Shown: positions 53,410 to 63,178, numbered from the stretch's first letter. The stretch is 64,000 nucleotides of DNA from Burkholderia pyrrocinia (GCF_003330765.1 NZ_CP024903.1:1302001-1366000); one strand, 5' to 3'. Notes: a model not told the origin generated them from the sequence alone. A program made the numbers and translations.

Positions 53410-54129
53410 TCACCACAAATAAAACAGCGCGAAGATGAATACCCACACCAGGTCGACGAAGTGCCAGTACAAGCCGGCAATCTCGACGATCTGGAAGTTG
53501 CCGTGCTCGGTGAACCCCGGCTGCAGGATCTTGCGTGCGATCAGCAGCAGGTAGATCACGCCGCAGGTCACGTGAAAGCCGTGGAACCCGGTGATCAGGA
53601 AGAAGCACGCGCCAAACTGTGCCGCTCCCATCGGGTTGCCCCAGGGGCGTATACCTTCACGGAAGATCAGATTGCTCCATTCGAAGGCCTGCAGCGACAG
53701 GAAGGTCGCGCCCAGCAGCGCGGTCGCCAGCAACAGGGCGGCGGCGGGCTTTGCGTTGCGCCGGTAGCCGAAGTTGACGGCCATCGCCATGGTGCCGCTG
53801 CTGCTGATCAGGGTGAACGTCATGATGGCAATCAGCAGCAACGGCACCTCCACGCCGCCCACGGTGAGCCCGAACACCTTGGACGTGTCGGGCCACGGCG
53901 CCGTGGTCGACATGCGCACCGTCATGTAGCCGATCAGGAAGCTGCTGAAGATGAAGGTATCCGACAGCAGGAAGATCCACATCATCGCCTTGCCCCACGG
54001 CACCTTGAAGGCTTCGCGGTCGGCCGACCAGTCCGTGACGATGCCGCGCCAGCCGTCAGGCCCGGCGTCGGCGGGCGCGTCGGTCGGCGTAGTGGCAGCG
54101 GATTCGCCGGGGAGCGTGGGCGAGGTCAT
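53410..54129 (-). CDS. Cytochrome c oxidase subunit III
   Basis: Membrane subunit of 239 residues. Family segments are FLLSDTFIFSSFLIGYMTVRM, ITGFHGFHVTCGVIYLLLIARK and YWHFVDLVWVFIFALFYLW at the C-terminus. Its start overlaps the stop of a second, shorter subunit III gene. Corresponds in position to CoxP of Bradyrhizobium coxMNOP. Confidence 0.89.
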   Translation of the reverse strand: MTSPTLPGESAATTPTDAPADAGPDGWRGIVTDWSADREAFKVPWGKAMMWIFLLSDTFIFSSFLIGYMTVRMSTTAPWPDTSKVFGLTVGGVEVPLLLIAIMTFTLISSSGTMAMAVNFGYRRNAKPAAALLLATALLGATFLSLQAFEWSNLIFREGIRPWGNPMGAAQFGACFFLITGFHGFHVTCGVIYLLLIARKILQPGFTEHGNFQIVEIAGLYWHFVDLVWVFIFALFYLW

Positions 54130-54737
54130 GGCGCGGCTCCATACAGCGGCCCGCAGATGGCGGCGACGAACCCGGGGGTGAGCCACCACATCGCCGCCAG
54201 CAGCACGAGCCAGACAGCCAGCAGGAAATGCCAGTAGATCGCGCACAGCGCGATGGCGCGCTGGGCCCGGAAGGGATCCGCGCGCTGCAGAAGCGCAATC
54301 GTCACGACCCAGGCCACCAGCCCGCCCAGCACGTGCAATCCGTGCAGGCCGGTGAGCAGGTAGAGGAAGCTGTTGGAAGGATTGACGGCGACGGTCTGCC
54401 CGGCCTCCGACAGCATGCGCCAGGCGGTCAGTTGCCCGATCACGAACACGGCCGCCAGCACGCCGCCGGACACCAGCCACGCCGCGCGGTGCAAGGTCAT
54501 CTGCCGTGCGCGCTGCATGGCAATGCTTGCCAGCACCAGCGCGCCGGTGTTCCACCATAGCAGCGCCGGATGCGGGATCGGCTGCCAGTCGGGCTCGCGC
54601 ATGCGCATGGCATAGGCGAGCAGCAGCAGCGAAAACAAGGTCGTCGCCACCGCCATGAAGACGATCAGGCCGATGCGGCTCGCATTCGGGAGCACCGGCG
54701 GCGTGTCAGGCACGAAGGGGCGGGGCAGTGTGGTCAT
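54126..54737 (-). CDS. Cytochrome c oxidase subunit III-like protein (second copy)
   Basis: Shorter, diverged subunit III-type protein of 203 residues. Recognisable parts are NSFLYLLTGLHGLHVLGGLVAWV and YWHFLLAVWLVLLAAMWWL. It overlaps both neighbours by four bases (subunit I upstream, subunit III downstream). Two subunit III-like genes in a row are a hallmark of the alternative CoxMNOP oxidase, where they are CoxO and CoxP. Confidence 0.84.
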   Translation of the reverse strand: MTTLPRPFVPDTPPVLPNASRIGLIVFMAVATTLFSLLLLAYAMRMREPDWQPIPHPALLWWNTGALVLASIAMQRARQMTLHRAAWLVSGGVLAAVFVIGQLTAWRMLSEAGQTVAVNPSNSFLYLLTGLHGLHVLGGLVAWVVTIALLQRADPFRAQRAIALCAIYWHFLLAVWLVLLAAMWWLTPGFVAAICGPLYGAAP

Positions 54738-56488
54738 TCGCGTGCCTCGCCGGGTTGAAGCGTCGGGTGGGCCGTTTCAGGTGCCGTCTCGGGCGGCTGG
54801 TTTTGCGGGACGAAGTCTTCCTCCTGCCCCGGCGGGCTGTATTCGTACGCCCCGCGGTAGACGACGGGCAGCGCGGCGCCCCAGTTGCCGTGCACGGGCG
54901 GCGTTTGCGGGGTCTGCCATTCCAGCGTGGTGGCGCGCCACGGGTTGCTGTCGGCACGCTTGCCGCGCACCAGGCTCCACGCCAGGTTGACCAGGAACAG
55001 CAACTGCGCCACCGCAACGATCAGCGCAACGACGGTGATGAACGTGTTGAGCGTCTGCGCCGAATGTGGAATGAAGCTGTAGCCCTCGTACGCGTAATAC
55101 CGCCGCGGCATGCCGAGGATGCCGAGATAGTGCATCGGGAAGTAGATCGCATAGGTGCCGACGAAGGTGACCCAGAAGTGCACGCGCCCGAGCGTGTCGT
55201 CGAGCATGCGGCCCGTCACCTTCGGGTACCAGTGGTAGATGCCGCCGAACACCACCAGGATCGGCGACACGGCCATCACCATATGGAAGTGCGCGACCAC
55301 GAAGTACGTGTTCGACAGCGGAATGTCCACGCTCACGTTGCCGAGGTAGAGCCCGGTCAGCCCGCCCAGGACGAAGGTGCTGATGAAGCCGATGGCAAAC
55401 AGCATCGGCACGGTCAGGTGGATATCGCCGCGCCACAGCGTCAGCACCCAGTTGTAGACCTTGAGGGCGGTCGGGACGGCGATGATCAGCGTGGTGGTGG
55501 CAAAGAAGAAGCCGAAGTACGGATTCATGCCGGCGACGAACATGTGGTGCGCCCAGACCACGAAGCTCAGCGCACCGATGATGATGATGGCCCACACCAT
55601 CATCCTGTAGCCGAAGATGCTCTTGCGCGCGTGTGTGCTGATCAGGTCCGACGCGATGCCAAAGGCCGGCAGCGCGACGATGTAGACCTCCGGATGCCCG
55701 AAGAACCAGAACAGGTGCTGGAACAGCAGCGGGCTGCCGCCGGCATGCTTGAGCGTCTGCCCCATCGACACCACGGCCGGTATGAAGAAGCTGGTGCCGA
55801 GTGTCCTGTCGAGAAGCATCATCACCGCCGACACGAACAGCGCCGGAAACGCCAGCAACGCCATGATGGTCGCGATGAAGATGCCCCACACCGTGAGCGG
55901 CATGCGCATGAGCGTCATGCCGCGGGTGCGCGCCTGCAGCGTGGTGGTGACGTAATTCAAGCCGCCCATCGTGGTCGCGACGATGAAGATCGCCAGCGAC
56001 ACCAGCATCAACACGATGCCCCATTCCACGCCCGGCGTGCCCGGCAGGATGGCCTGGGGTGGATACAACGTCCAGCCCGCGCCGGTCGGCCCGCCCGGCA
56101 CGAAGAAGCTCGCCACCAGCACCAGCACGGCCAGCTGGTAGACCCAGTAGCTCAGCATGTTGAGAAACGGGAACACCATGTCGCGCGCGCCCAGCATCAG
56201 CGGGATCAGGTAGTTGCCGAAGCCGCCCAGGAACAGCGCCGTCAGGAGGTAGATCACCATGATCATTCCGTGCATGGTGACGAACTGGTAGTAGTGGGTG
56301 GCGTCGATGAAACTGAACTTGCCCGGAAAGCCGAGCTGCAACCGCATCAGGTCCGACAACACGAGGCCGACCAGGCCGATGGCGATGGCCGTCAGCGAAT
56401 ACTGCACGGCGATGACCTTGTGGTCCTGGCTCCAGACATAGCGCGTCCAGAAGCTTTGCGGGGCGTGGTCGGTGTGCGCGTAGGGCAT
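54734..56488 (-). CDS. Cytochrome c oxidase subunit I (aa3 type)
   Basis: Catalytic heme-copper subunit of 584 residues with about 12 helices. The heme-a ligand region (FVTMHGMIMVIYLL), the CuB/Tyr motif FFGHPEVYIVALPAFG, WAHHMFVAG (CuB histidines) and VVAHFHMVMA (heme a3 and heme a histidines) are intact. The glutamate of HPEV marks an A1-type oxidase. The D-channel aspartate is within GARDMVFPF. The partner of CoxN in coxMNOP. Confidence 0.95.
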   Translation of the reverse strand: MPYAHTDHAPQSFWTRYVWSQDHKVIAVQYSLTAIAIGLVGLVLSDLMRLQLGFPGKFSFIDATHYYQFVTMHGMIMVIYLLTALFLGGFGNYLIPLMLGARDMVFPFLNMLSYWVYQLAVLVLVASFFVPGGPTGAGWTLYPPQAILPGTPGVEWGIVLMLVSLAIFIVATTMGGLNYVTTTLQARTRGMTLMRMPLTVWGIFIATIMALLAFPALFVSAVMMLLDRTLGTSFFIPAVVSMGQTLKHAGGSPLLFQHLFWFFGHPEVYIVALPAFGIASDLISTHARKSIFGYRMMVWAIIIIGALSFVVWAHHMFVAGMNPYFGFFFATTTLIIAVPTALKVYNWVLTLWRGDIHLTVPMLFAIGFISTFVLGGLTGLYLGNVSVDIPLSNTYFVVAHFHMVMAVSPILVVFGGIYHWYPKVTGRMLDDTLGRVHFWVTFVGTYAIYFPMHYLGILGMPRRYYAYEGYSFIPHSAQTLNTFITVVALIVAVAQLLFLVNLAWSLVRGKRADSNPWRATTLEWQTPQTPPVHGNWGAALPVVYRGAYEYSPPGQEEDFVPQNQPPETAPETAHPTLQPGEARE

Positions 56489-56501
56489 GGCGTCTGCTCC
56501 G

Positions 56502-57650
56502 CTAGGGATTCGTTGCGCTGCTGGCGGCCGGACCGCCTAGCGATTCGATGTAGGTCACCAGCGCGGTCAGTTCCTGCGGGCTCAGGTCGAAGGTCGGCAT
56601 GATGGGTGAGAAGCCCTTCACGACGCGGGCCTTCGGGTCGCGGATGAAGGCGCGCAGATAGGCTTCGTCCACCTTCGCGGTGCTGCCGTCGGCCATCGTT
56701 TCGGTCTTGCCGTACAGGCCCTTCCAGGTGGGGCCCACGCGCGGACTGCCGTCCACGGTATGGCAGGCGGCGCAGCCCTTGGCCGCCGCGAGCGTCTTGC
56801 CCTGGTCGGCAAGCGCCTGGGCGCTGCCGCCGGCAGCGGCGGCGGCAGCCTGCACCCTGGCCTGCTGCCGCTGCGCGAACGTGCTCTGCTGCGCCAGCCA
56901 GCGCGAGAACGATGCTTCGTCTTCCACCACCACCACGCCGCGCATGTTGGAGTGCCCGATACCGCAAAGCTGTGCGCACAGGATGTCGTAGCGCCCGACC
57001 TTGGTCGGCGTGAACCAGAAGGTGGTCACCATGCCGGGCACCATGTTCATGCGCGCACGGAACGGCGGGACGTAGAAGTCGTGCAGCACGTCGCGCGACC
57101 GTGCCAGGACCTGGATCGGCCGGTTGAGCGGCAGGTGCACCTCGGGCGTCTCGATCAGGTAGTTGTCACGGCCGTTGGGGTCGCCGGGGTTCAGGCCGAA
57201 GGGGTTGTCGTTGCTGATGTAGCGCACGTCCGTCGTGCCCAGCTTGCCACCGGGTCCGGCAAAGCGGAAACGCCATTGCCATTGCTGGCCGAGCACCTCC
57301 ATCTGCAGCACGTTGCGCGGCGGCCGGATGTAGTCCGCGTAGACGAACAGCCCCGGTGCCAGCAACGCTGCCACGCCGACGGAGGTCAGGCCGATCAGCC
57401 ACCATTCCAGCCGCTTGTTGTGCGGCTCGTAAGCAGCACGATGCCCGCTGCGGTGGCGGTAGCGCACCAGTGCGATCACGATGAACAGGTTGATTGCGAT
57501 GAAGAGCGCGCCGGTAATGACGAGCGTGATCGTCAGCATATCGTCCATGCGCACCCAGTTCGACGCGATCGGCGTGATCCACCAGGGACTGGCAAAGTGA
57601 AACCCCACCGCCAATATGATGATCAGGAACAGGGCAATCGCAAGCGCCAT
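56502..57650 (-). CDS. Cytochrome c oxidase subunit II with fused cytochrome c
   Basis: Subunit II of 382 residues. Two N-terminal helices are followed by the CuA domain with His190, Cys225, Cys229, His233 and Met236 (CAQLCGIGHSNM). A C-terminal class I cytochrome c domain has the heme motif CAACH (Cys293-His297) and axial Met in FSPIMPTF. The alanine-rich linker lies at about 262-280. This caa3-type fusion and gene order match CoxM of alternative aa3 oxidases. Confidence 0.93.
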   Translation of the reverse strand: MALAIALFLIIILAVGFHFASPWWITPIASNWVRMDDMLTITLVITGALFIAINLFIVIALVRYRHRSGHRAAYEPHNKRLEWWLIGLTSVGVAALLAPGLFVYADYIRPPRNVLQMEVLGQQWQWRFRFAGPGGKLGTTDVRYISNDNPFGLNPGDPNGRDNYLIETPEVHLPLNRPIQVLARSRDVLHDFYVPPFRARMNMVPGMVTTFWFTPTKVGRYDILCAQLCGIGHSNMRGVVVVEDEASFSRWLAQQSTFAQRQQARVQAAAAAAGGSAQALADQGKTLAAAKGCAACHTVDGSPRVGPTWKGLYGKTETMADGSTAKVDEAYLRAFIRDPKARVVKGFSPIMPTFDLSPQELTALVTYIESLGGPAASSATNP

Positions 57651-57995
57651 AAGCCGCCTCGCCGCGCGTCACTCGCCGGAGCCGCCGACAAGCGCTCCTG
57701 GCGTCGTTGTGCCGCCTTGCCGTATTTCGTATTATTTTCGCCGGCAGTCTGCCAAGACCGATTCACCAAGCGTTACAAGCGGCTCTAAAAGAAAAGGTAG
57801 TCCTCTCCTCGGCATCGTGCAAGGCAGTGCAACGGGGAAGCGCGTCTCATCGACGCATCGCGCGAATGGAGGAGTGACTTGTCGCGATGCAATGCAAAAC
57901 GGCCGCCTCGAGCATCGGTTGTCGAGGCGGCCGTCTCGCGAGGGCGCCGGGTGTTCAGGGTCTGAGACCCTATCGGCGCGGCGGGAAAAAACGTG
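57651..57995. other. Divergence between oxidase operon and downstream gene
   Basis: About 345 bases without a supported gene. It should hold the oxidase promoter near 57720-57790, where A+T is highest, and contains the terminator at 57899-57934. Confidence 0.5.
57895..57934 (-). terminator. Rho-independent terminator
   Basis: Perfect 13-bp stem ACGGCCGCCTCGA / TCGAGGCGGCCGT with a 10-base loop. On the minus strand it is followed by TTTTGC, so it ends transcription of the membrane-protein gene at 57996-58508. Confidence 0.8.
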
Positions 57996-58508
57996 TCAGT
58001 GCATCGCGTCCTGCTTGCGCCGTTCAAGCATGCCGTAAACGACGGCGGTGACCACACCGAACAACAGGTTTGCCAACAAGGGTCCGGAACCCCGCTCCGA
58101 GATGAACCATGGGAACACGGCCGTCATCACATAGAAGTTCCATACATACGCGACGATCCCGAAGGCCAGCCCGATGACAGCCTCCATGCCCACACTCGAA
58201 TCGAAGCGAAACGGCGCAATGATCGCGCCGAGAATCATCCCCATAATGGCGCCGAGCACGTAGTGCAGTACCAGCGCCGTCCCCACGATGCCAAAGCTGA
58301 AGACCGACATCTGCTCGAGCGCACTGCGGCCCATCACCATCGCCGCGATCTTGTGGGTCGGTTGCCACGGGCTTTCATCGAGCACCATGGTCGACCAGAA
58401 GAATTCGAGCACGATCACCAGGGCGCCGCCCGCAAGGCCGGCCACGGCAGCGGCGAGCCAGTCGGGCACGCGCCGTTGCCAATGGTGTGATTGAATGTTC
58501 AGTTCCAT
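57996..58508 (-). CDS. Membrane protein, unknown
   Basis: 170-residue protein with four hydrophobic segments (LAAAVAGLAGGALVIVLEFFW, VLHYVLGAIMGMILGAIIA, MEAVIGLAFGIVAYVWNFYVM, LLANLLFGVVTAVVYGMLE in parts). The charged C-terminus ends ERRKQDAMH. Its ATG at 58508 is preceded by AAGGAGG. No family recognised with certainty. A terminator lies downstream. Confidence 0.75.
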   Translation of the reverse strand: MELNIQSHHWQRRVPDWLAAAVAGLAGGALVIVLEFFWSTMVLDESPWQPTHKIAAMVMGRSALEQMSVFSFGIVGTALVLHYVLGAIMGMILGAIIAPFRFDSSVGMEAVIGLAFGIVAYVWNFYVMTAVFPWFISERGSGPLLANLLFGVVTAVVYGMLERRKQDAMH

Positions 58509-58783
58509 ACGACCTCCTTGCTGACAGTTCAATTTCAGCACTCAGGTTCAGAAGGGCCACTCGCGTCAAAAGTACGTCCCTTGTGCGATTCAGAATGGTA
58601 GAGATGGGGCCAACGCAAAGGGGTACCGGATGTCACCGAATCGCCCTTGTACCGGCGTGCCGGGGCAGCGGAAGTACCCCAACCATTCTCCTGCGTGGAC
58701 TCATGCCGATTTCACACTGGCCTGACGCCGACACGCTCAATGTAGAGGCAGCCGCAGATGTTGCGTACGCCGGTTTTCGCGTT

Positions 58784-59293
58784 TCAGGGGAAGATCGGTG
58801 TCGTAGACTCGCCGCCCTCCAGATCCGCCTTTGGAAAATGCTGGGCGACCATCTGCTCGATTTCCTGCTCTCGTAATCCCGGCACGTCGGCCATGATCAG
58901 GATCTGACCTTCCCGTATGGCGTCACGAAATCGCTGGAGTCGCGCGTTCGGCTCGGCGATGCCGATCATCGCGGCCGTCCACGCTCCGAAGCCCGCTCCC
59001 GCCAACGTCAATGCGACGACGGCGCCGCCCGCAATCACGAGCTCCGCAGGGGGGAACACAAGCGCGACGAGGCCGATAAGCGCGCCCGTCGCGCCGCCGA
59101 ATGCGACGCCGCGCTCGAGCGCGTGCACCACATCGCTGCTTTGCAGCAAGGATGCTTCGGGTAACTGATCGAGCGTGACGCTGTGATCGGCGAGGACGTG
59201 GATATGGCGCCAGATGATGCGCGCGCGCAGCAAGTCATCGACGATCGCCTTCGCCATCTGCGTATCGGGTACGAGGAAATAAAGGCGTCTCAT
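58784..59293 (-). CDS. DUF1269-like membrane-associated protein
   Basis: 169 residues. The opening MRRLYFLVPDTQMAKAIVDDL and the glycine/alanine-rich hydrophobic centre (GGATGALIGLVALVFPPAELVIAGGAVVALTLAGAGFGAW in parts) followed by REGQILIMADVP fit the DUF1269/general-stress-like family. Function unknown. The promoter likely lies in the 211-base gap upstream. Confidence 0.68.
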   Translation of the reverse strand: MRRLYFLVPDTQMAKAIVDDLLRARIIWRHIHVLADHSVTLDQLPEASLLQSSDVVHALERGVAFGGATGALIGLVALVFPPAELVIAGGAVVALTLAGAGFGAWTAAMIGIAEPNARLQRFRDAIREGQILIMADVPGLREQEIEQMVAQHFPKADLEGGESTTPIFP

Positions 59294-59504
59294 GTTGGCA
59301 CCCCCTTTTTTGCCATCAATTGATTTTCAACGTAGCGTTTTCCATTTTATGTCAGCATCGGCCGCGCGGTAGGTGCAAGCGTACGAGCGTTGGCGCCGCG
59401 TGCCCCAACGCGTTACCTGCCGCAGCGCGAAGGAATACGAGACGAACCCGATGAAGGCAAGCGAGCCGTGCGGCCACGCCCGCGCGGCCAGCGATCGGCA
59501 CAAC

Positions 59505-60221
59505 TTAACCGCGCACAGCCTTCACGACATACTGACTCGTCGGCACCACATCGATCTTGTCGAAGTCGATGAAGCGCCCGCAGCTATCCATCATCTCGGC
59601 CACGTTGCGCTGGAATTTCTCGTCGTCGCCGACCGCATCGAAGAACGCATGCGGATCGGTCATCGCGGCGGCCGGAAAGCATTCCTCGACGATCGCGTCG
59701 TAACCGGGCGCCGCGTGCGTGAGCGCGCGCACGACGACGTTCTGCACGTACAGGAAATTGTCCTGCGTATCGATCGCGACGCGCGTGTGATGACCGTGCC
59801 ACACGTCGAGCCACGCTTCGTGCGTGAGGCGCGGCGGCCGTTTCAGGAACGCGAGCTGCGAGAAGCCGGTCGTGCGCTCGCCGGGCTGCGCCGGGAAACG
59901 CGTGTTCGGAATCGGCTGCGACTCGGTGACGAGATACGCGGCCATGTGCGGGACGATCGCGCGCACCGCGTCGTCGAACGGCTGACGGAACATCGCGTTC
60001 GCGCTGTCGACCCACACCGCGACGATCCCGTCGATGCCCGGGTGCGTGTTGGTCTGCTTCAGGCCGGCGGCCGGCGCGACATCGGCGTCGGCGACGTTCA
60101 CCTGCACGCCGTGCGCGCCGAGCGACAGCAGCGTGTCGGCGAGTTGCGCGCGCACCGTGCGGTTCCACTGATCGGGTGCGGCCTGCGCGTCGCGCCACAA
60201 CACGTAAATGACTTTCTCCAT
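59505..60221 (-). CDS. EthD-domain protein
   Basis: 238-residue protein beginning MEKVIYVLWRD. The second half has FLKRPPRLTHEAWLDVWHGHHTRVA, the EthD signature (helix with WxxxW-HxxHxxxA-like pattern). EthD-type ferredoxin-like barrels aid oxygenases, cyclases or decarboxylases on polycyclic compounds. It shares the strand with the SnoaL-like gene upstream, 51 bases away, so probably one operon. No reaction assigned. Confidence 0.76.
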   Translation of the reverse strand: MEKVIYVLWRDAQAAPDQWNRTVRAQLADTLLSLGAHGVQVNVADADVAPAAGLKQTNTHPGIDGIVAVWVDSANAMFRQPFDDAVRAIVPHMAAYLVTESQPIPNTRFPAQPGERTTGFSQLAFLKRPPRLTHEAWLDVWHGHHTRVAIDTQDNFLYVQNVVVRALTHAAPGYDAIVEECFPAAAMTDPHAFFDAVGDDEKFQRNVAEMMDSCGRFIDFDKIDVVPTSQYVVKAVRG

Positions 60222-60272
60222 TGCTCCGGCTCCAGGGGGGAATGACGGGATCGGCGGCGCTGCCGCCGGGGT

Positions 60273-60785
60273 TCAGGAAGCGGTTGCCGTCGATCCGGCC
60301 GCTGGGTGCTCGCCCGGCGCGAACCGGTTCGCGGTCAGCGTGAACGACGGCGGGATCGGCGACGTGACGGTTTCGAACAGCCGCTCGTGGCGCGTCGCGT
60401 GAATGCGCCACACGCCGTCGCGTTTCACGTACTGGTCGTCGTAGAACGCGGTGCCGTGCAGCAGGTAGTCATCCTCGAGATTGATCGCGTGATCCTCGAG
60501 AAACCACACGCCGCACGCGTGATCGGCGGACACCAGCGTGAGTTCCGGGTGGTGGCCGTGATGCATCGTCAGGAAGGTCGGCTTGCCGATCAGCGCGCGC
60601 AGGCTCGACACGAACGCGTCGCGGCCGTCGTACGCGTAGCGGCCGCCGTACAGCCGCGCCTCGCAATCCTCGGTCAGGCAATCCGCGAGCAGCGACCAGT
60701 CGTGCGTGTCGATCGCGCGGAAATACCGGTACTTCAACTGTCGGATCTGCTCGTATGCATGGAGCGTGCGGGTCGTGTCGTCCAT
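60273..60785 (-). CDS. SnoaL-like (NTF2-fold) protein
   Basis: 170-residue protein of the SnoaL_4 type: helices at the N-terminus (YEQIRQLKYRYFRAIDTHDWSLLADCL in parts), then beta-strands with LTMHHGHHPELTLVSAD and GTAFYDDQYVKRDGVWRIHATRHERLFE in parts. Relatives include bile-acid 7alpha-dehydratase and polyketide cyclases. The His-rich MHHGHH is close to active-site position in dehydratases. Divergent from the related gene at 60996. Confidence 0.8.
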   Translation of the reverse strand: MDDTTRTLHAYEQIRQLKYRYFRAIDTHDWSLLADCLTEDCEARLYGGRYAYDGRDAFVSSLRALIGKPTFLTMHHGHHPELTLVSADHACGVWFLEDHAINLEDDYLLHGTAFYDDQYVKRDGVWRIHATRHERLFETVTSPIPPSFTLTANRFAPGEHPAAGSTATAS

Positions 60786-60995
60786 CGCCGTGTCTCGTGG
60801 TGGTGTCGCTCGATGGTAGGAACGAAGCCGCCTGCATCACATCGTCTGTTCGGACGAAAGCCGCGCGCTTGCGGTTGGCCGCGCCGATACGAATCGCCGG
60901 TTTAATCCGAACGGGTGATGGCCGGTGCATCGCACGGCGGTAACGTGGCATCGACGCGGCCTTCGATCCGCGCCGGCACCGAACAAGGAGACGGG

Positions 60996-61496
60996 ATGAC
61001 CCTCATCGAATCGCTGGAAACGCGGGTGCGCAGGCTCGAGGATGCCGACGCGATCCGCCGGCTGAAGGCGCGCTACTTCACGTGCTGCGACCGCAAGGAT
61101 CCGCAAGGGATGCGCGACTGCTTCGCGCCCGGCCGCGTGCACATCGACTACGGCCGGATCGGCACGTTCGACACGCGCGACGCGCTCGTCGACGTGTTCG
61201 AGCGGCTCGGCTGCCATCCGCACATCGTCGAGATGCACCACGGCGTGAATCCCGACATCGCCGTGCTCGACGACACGCATGCGCGCGGCACGTGGGGCCT
61301 GCACTACCAGATGATCGACACGAACGCGCGCACGCTCACGCAGCTCGGCGCGTACTACGACGACGAATACCGGAAGGTCGACGGCGAATGGAAGATCGCG
61401 GGCACGCGCTGCGTCGTCACGTCGACGCTGTCGGTCCGCTACGAAGGCGATGCGCCGGGCGTGCTGTTCGCCGGCGCACAGCCGCCGGCCGCCTGA
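60996..61496 (+). CDS. SnoaL-like (NTF2-fold) protein
   Basis: 166-residue protein with the same fold as its divergent neighbour (RRLKARYFTCCDRKDPQGMRDCFAPG, VEMHHGVNPDIAVLDD, AYYDDEYRKVDGEWKIAGTRCVV in parts) but distinct sequence. AGGAGACGGG supports the ATG at 60996. It heads the plus-strand series of SDR genes. Dehydratase or cyclase function is inferred from the family only. Confidence 0.8.
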   Translation: MTLIESLETRVRRLEDADAIRRLKARYFTCCDRKDPQGMRDCFAPGRVHIDYGRIGTFDTRDALVDVFERLGCHPHIVEMHHGVNPDIAVLDDTHARGTWGLHYQMIDTNARTLTQLGAYYDDEYRKVDGEWKIAGTRCVVTSTLSVRYEGDAPGVLFAGAQPPAA

Positions 61497-61546
61497 CGCA
61501 CGCCACCACCGCGCGCGTGGCGCGCATTCCTCAGGAGACATCGAAC

Positions 61547-62413
61547 ATGACACAGAACCACGATGTGCCGGTTGCCGTCGTGACGGGCGCATCGCGCGGC
61601 GCGGGCAAAGGCATCGCACGCGCGCTCGGTGCGGCCGGCATGACCGTCTACGTGACGGGCCGCTCGCAGCACGAAGGCGACGCGCCGCTGCCCGGCACGA
61701 TCCACGAGACCGTGCGCGAGATCGACGCGCTCGGCGGGCGCGGGATCGCGGTGGCATGCGATCACGCGGACGACGCGCAGGTGAAGGCGCTGTTCGAGCG
61801 CATCGAACGTGACAGCGGGCGGCTCGACATCCTCGTCAACAACGCGACCTACCTGCACGACCAGTTGATCCTGCCGGGCCCGTTCTGGGAGAAGTCGCTC
61901 GACCTGGTGAACATCCTCGACGTCGGGCTGCGCTCGGCCTATGTCGCGAGCTGGCACGCGGCGCCGCTGATGGCGAAGCGCCGCAGCGGGCTGATCGCGT
62001 TCACGTCGTCGTTCGGCGCGAGCTGCTACATGCACGGCGCGGCCTACGGCGCGCAGAAATCCGGCGTCGACAAGTTCGCGAAGGACATGGCCGTCGACCT
62101 GAAGCCGTTCGACGTCGCGGCCGTGTCGATCTGGATGGGACCGCTGCGCACCGAGCGCACGACGCGCGTGTGGGAAGAACATCCGGACCTCTACAAGGAA
62201 TTCTCGCTCGTCGCCGAAAGCCCGGAATTCACGGGCCGCGTGATTCACGCGATCCACGGCGATCCGCAGCGCATGGCGCTGTCGGGGCAGGTGCTCGTCG
62301 GCGCGGAGGCGGCGCTGCAGTACGGCATCGCCGATCTCGACGGCAAGCAGCCGCCGTCGTACCGCGAGCTGCTCGGCGGGCCCGTGCAGGCGCATCCGGC
62401 GATCGTCGCTTAA
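61547..62413 (+). CDS. Short-chain dehydrogenase/reductase
   Basis: SDR of 288 residues: TGASRGAGKGIARALGAAG, LVNNATYLHD, SSFGASCYMHGAAYGAQKSGVDKFA and a long C-terminal part. The second cofactor-motif glycine position reads GAGKG, a small departure from GIGxG. Resembles dehydrogenase/reductase SDR family member 1-like proteins. CAGGAGACATCGAAC precedes the ATG. Confidence 0.83.
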   Translation: MTQNHDVPVAVVTGASRGAGKGIARALGAAGMTVYVTGRSQHEGDAPLPGTIHETVREIDALGGRGIAVACDHADDAQVKALFERIERDSGRLDILVNNATYLHDQLILPGPFWEKSLDLVNILDVGLRSAYVASWHAAPLMAKRRSGLIAFTSSFGASCYMHGAAYGAQKSGVDKFAKDMAVDLKPFDVAAVSIWMGPLRTERTTRVWEEHPDLYKEFSLVAESPEFTGRVIHAIHGDPQRMALSGQVLVGAEAALQYGIADLDGKQPPSYRELLGGPVQAHPAIVA

Positions 62414-62422
62414 GGAGCGCGC

Positions 62423-63178
62423 ATGGGCATCCTGAAGGACAAGGTCGCGCTCGTGACGGGCGCGGGGCAGGGCGTGGGCCAGGGCGTCGCGCACGCGCTC
62501 GCGGCCGAAGGCGCTCGGGTCGCGGTGGTCGGCCGCACGCGCGACAAGCTGCTCGCGACCTGCGACGCGATCCGCGCGCGCGGCGGCGTGGCCGAGCCGT
62601 TCGTGTGCGACGTGATGGACGCCGCGCAGATCTCGCATTGCGTCGATGCGGTCGTCGAGCGGTACGGCGGCGTACAGATCCTGATCAACAACGCGCAGGT
62701 CGTGCCGCTCGGCCGCCTGCTCGACGTGACCGACGCGGATTTTCTCGCGGGGCTCGAATCGGGGCCGATCGCGACGCTGCGGATGATGCGCGCATGCCAT
62801 CCGCATCTGAAGGGCGACGGCGTGATCGTCAATTTCGCGTCGTCGGCCGCGGTGCGCTGGGATGCGTCGGGTTACGGCGCGTACGCGGCGACCAAGGAGG
62901 CGATTCGTGCGCTGACGCGCGCGGCCGCGTGCGAATGGGGCTCGGACGGCATCCGCGTGAACGCGGTCGCGCCGCATGCGTTGTCGCCGGGCCTGAAGGG
63001 CTGGGTCGATGCGAATCCGCAGGAAGCCGCCGCATTCTTCCGCACGATTCCGCTCGGCCGCGTGGGCGACTGCGAGCAGGACATCGGGCGCGCGATCGTG
63101 TTTCTCGCGAGCCGCGACGCCGCGTACCTGACGGGCGCGACGCTGCCGCTCGACGGCGGGCAGGCTTACTGGGGCTGA
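62423..63178 (+). CDS. Short-chain dehydrogenase/reductase
   Basis: SDR of 251 residues with TGAGQGVGQGVAHALA, INNAQVVPLG, catalytic SSAAVRWDASGYGAYAATKEA and a normal C-terminus DGGQAYWG. GGAGCG precedes the ATG. The NNAQ in place of the usual NNAG is seen in some subfamilies. Confidence 0.85.
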   Translation: MGILKDKVALVTGAGQGVGQGVAHALAAEGARVAVVGRTRDKLLATCDAIRARGGVAEPFVCDVMDAAQISHCVDAVVERYGGVQILINNAQVVPLGRLLDVTDADFLAGLESGPIATLRMMRACHPHLKGDGVIVNFASSAAVRWDASGYGAYAATKEAIRALTRAAACEWGSDGIRVNAVAPHALSPGLKGWVDANPQEAAAFFRTIPLGRVGDCEQDIGRAIVFLASRDAAYLTGATLPLDGGQAYWG

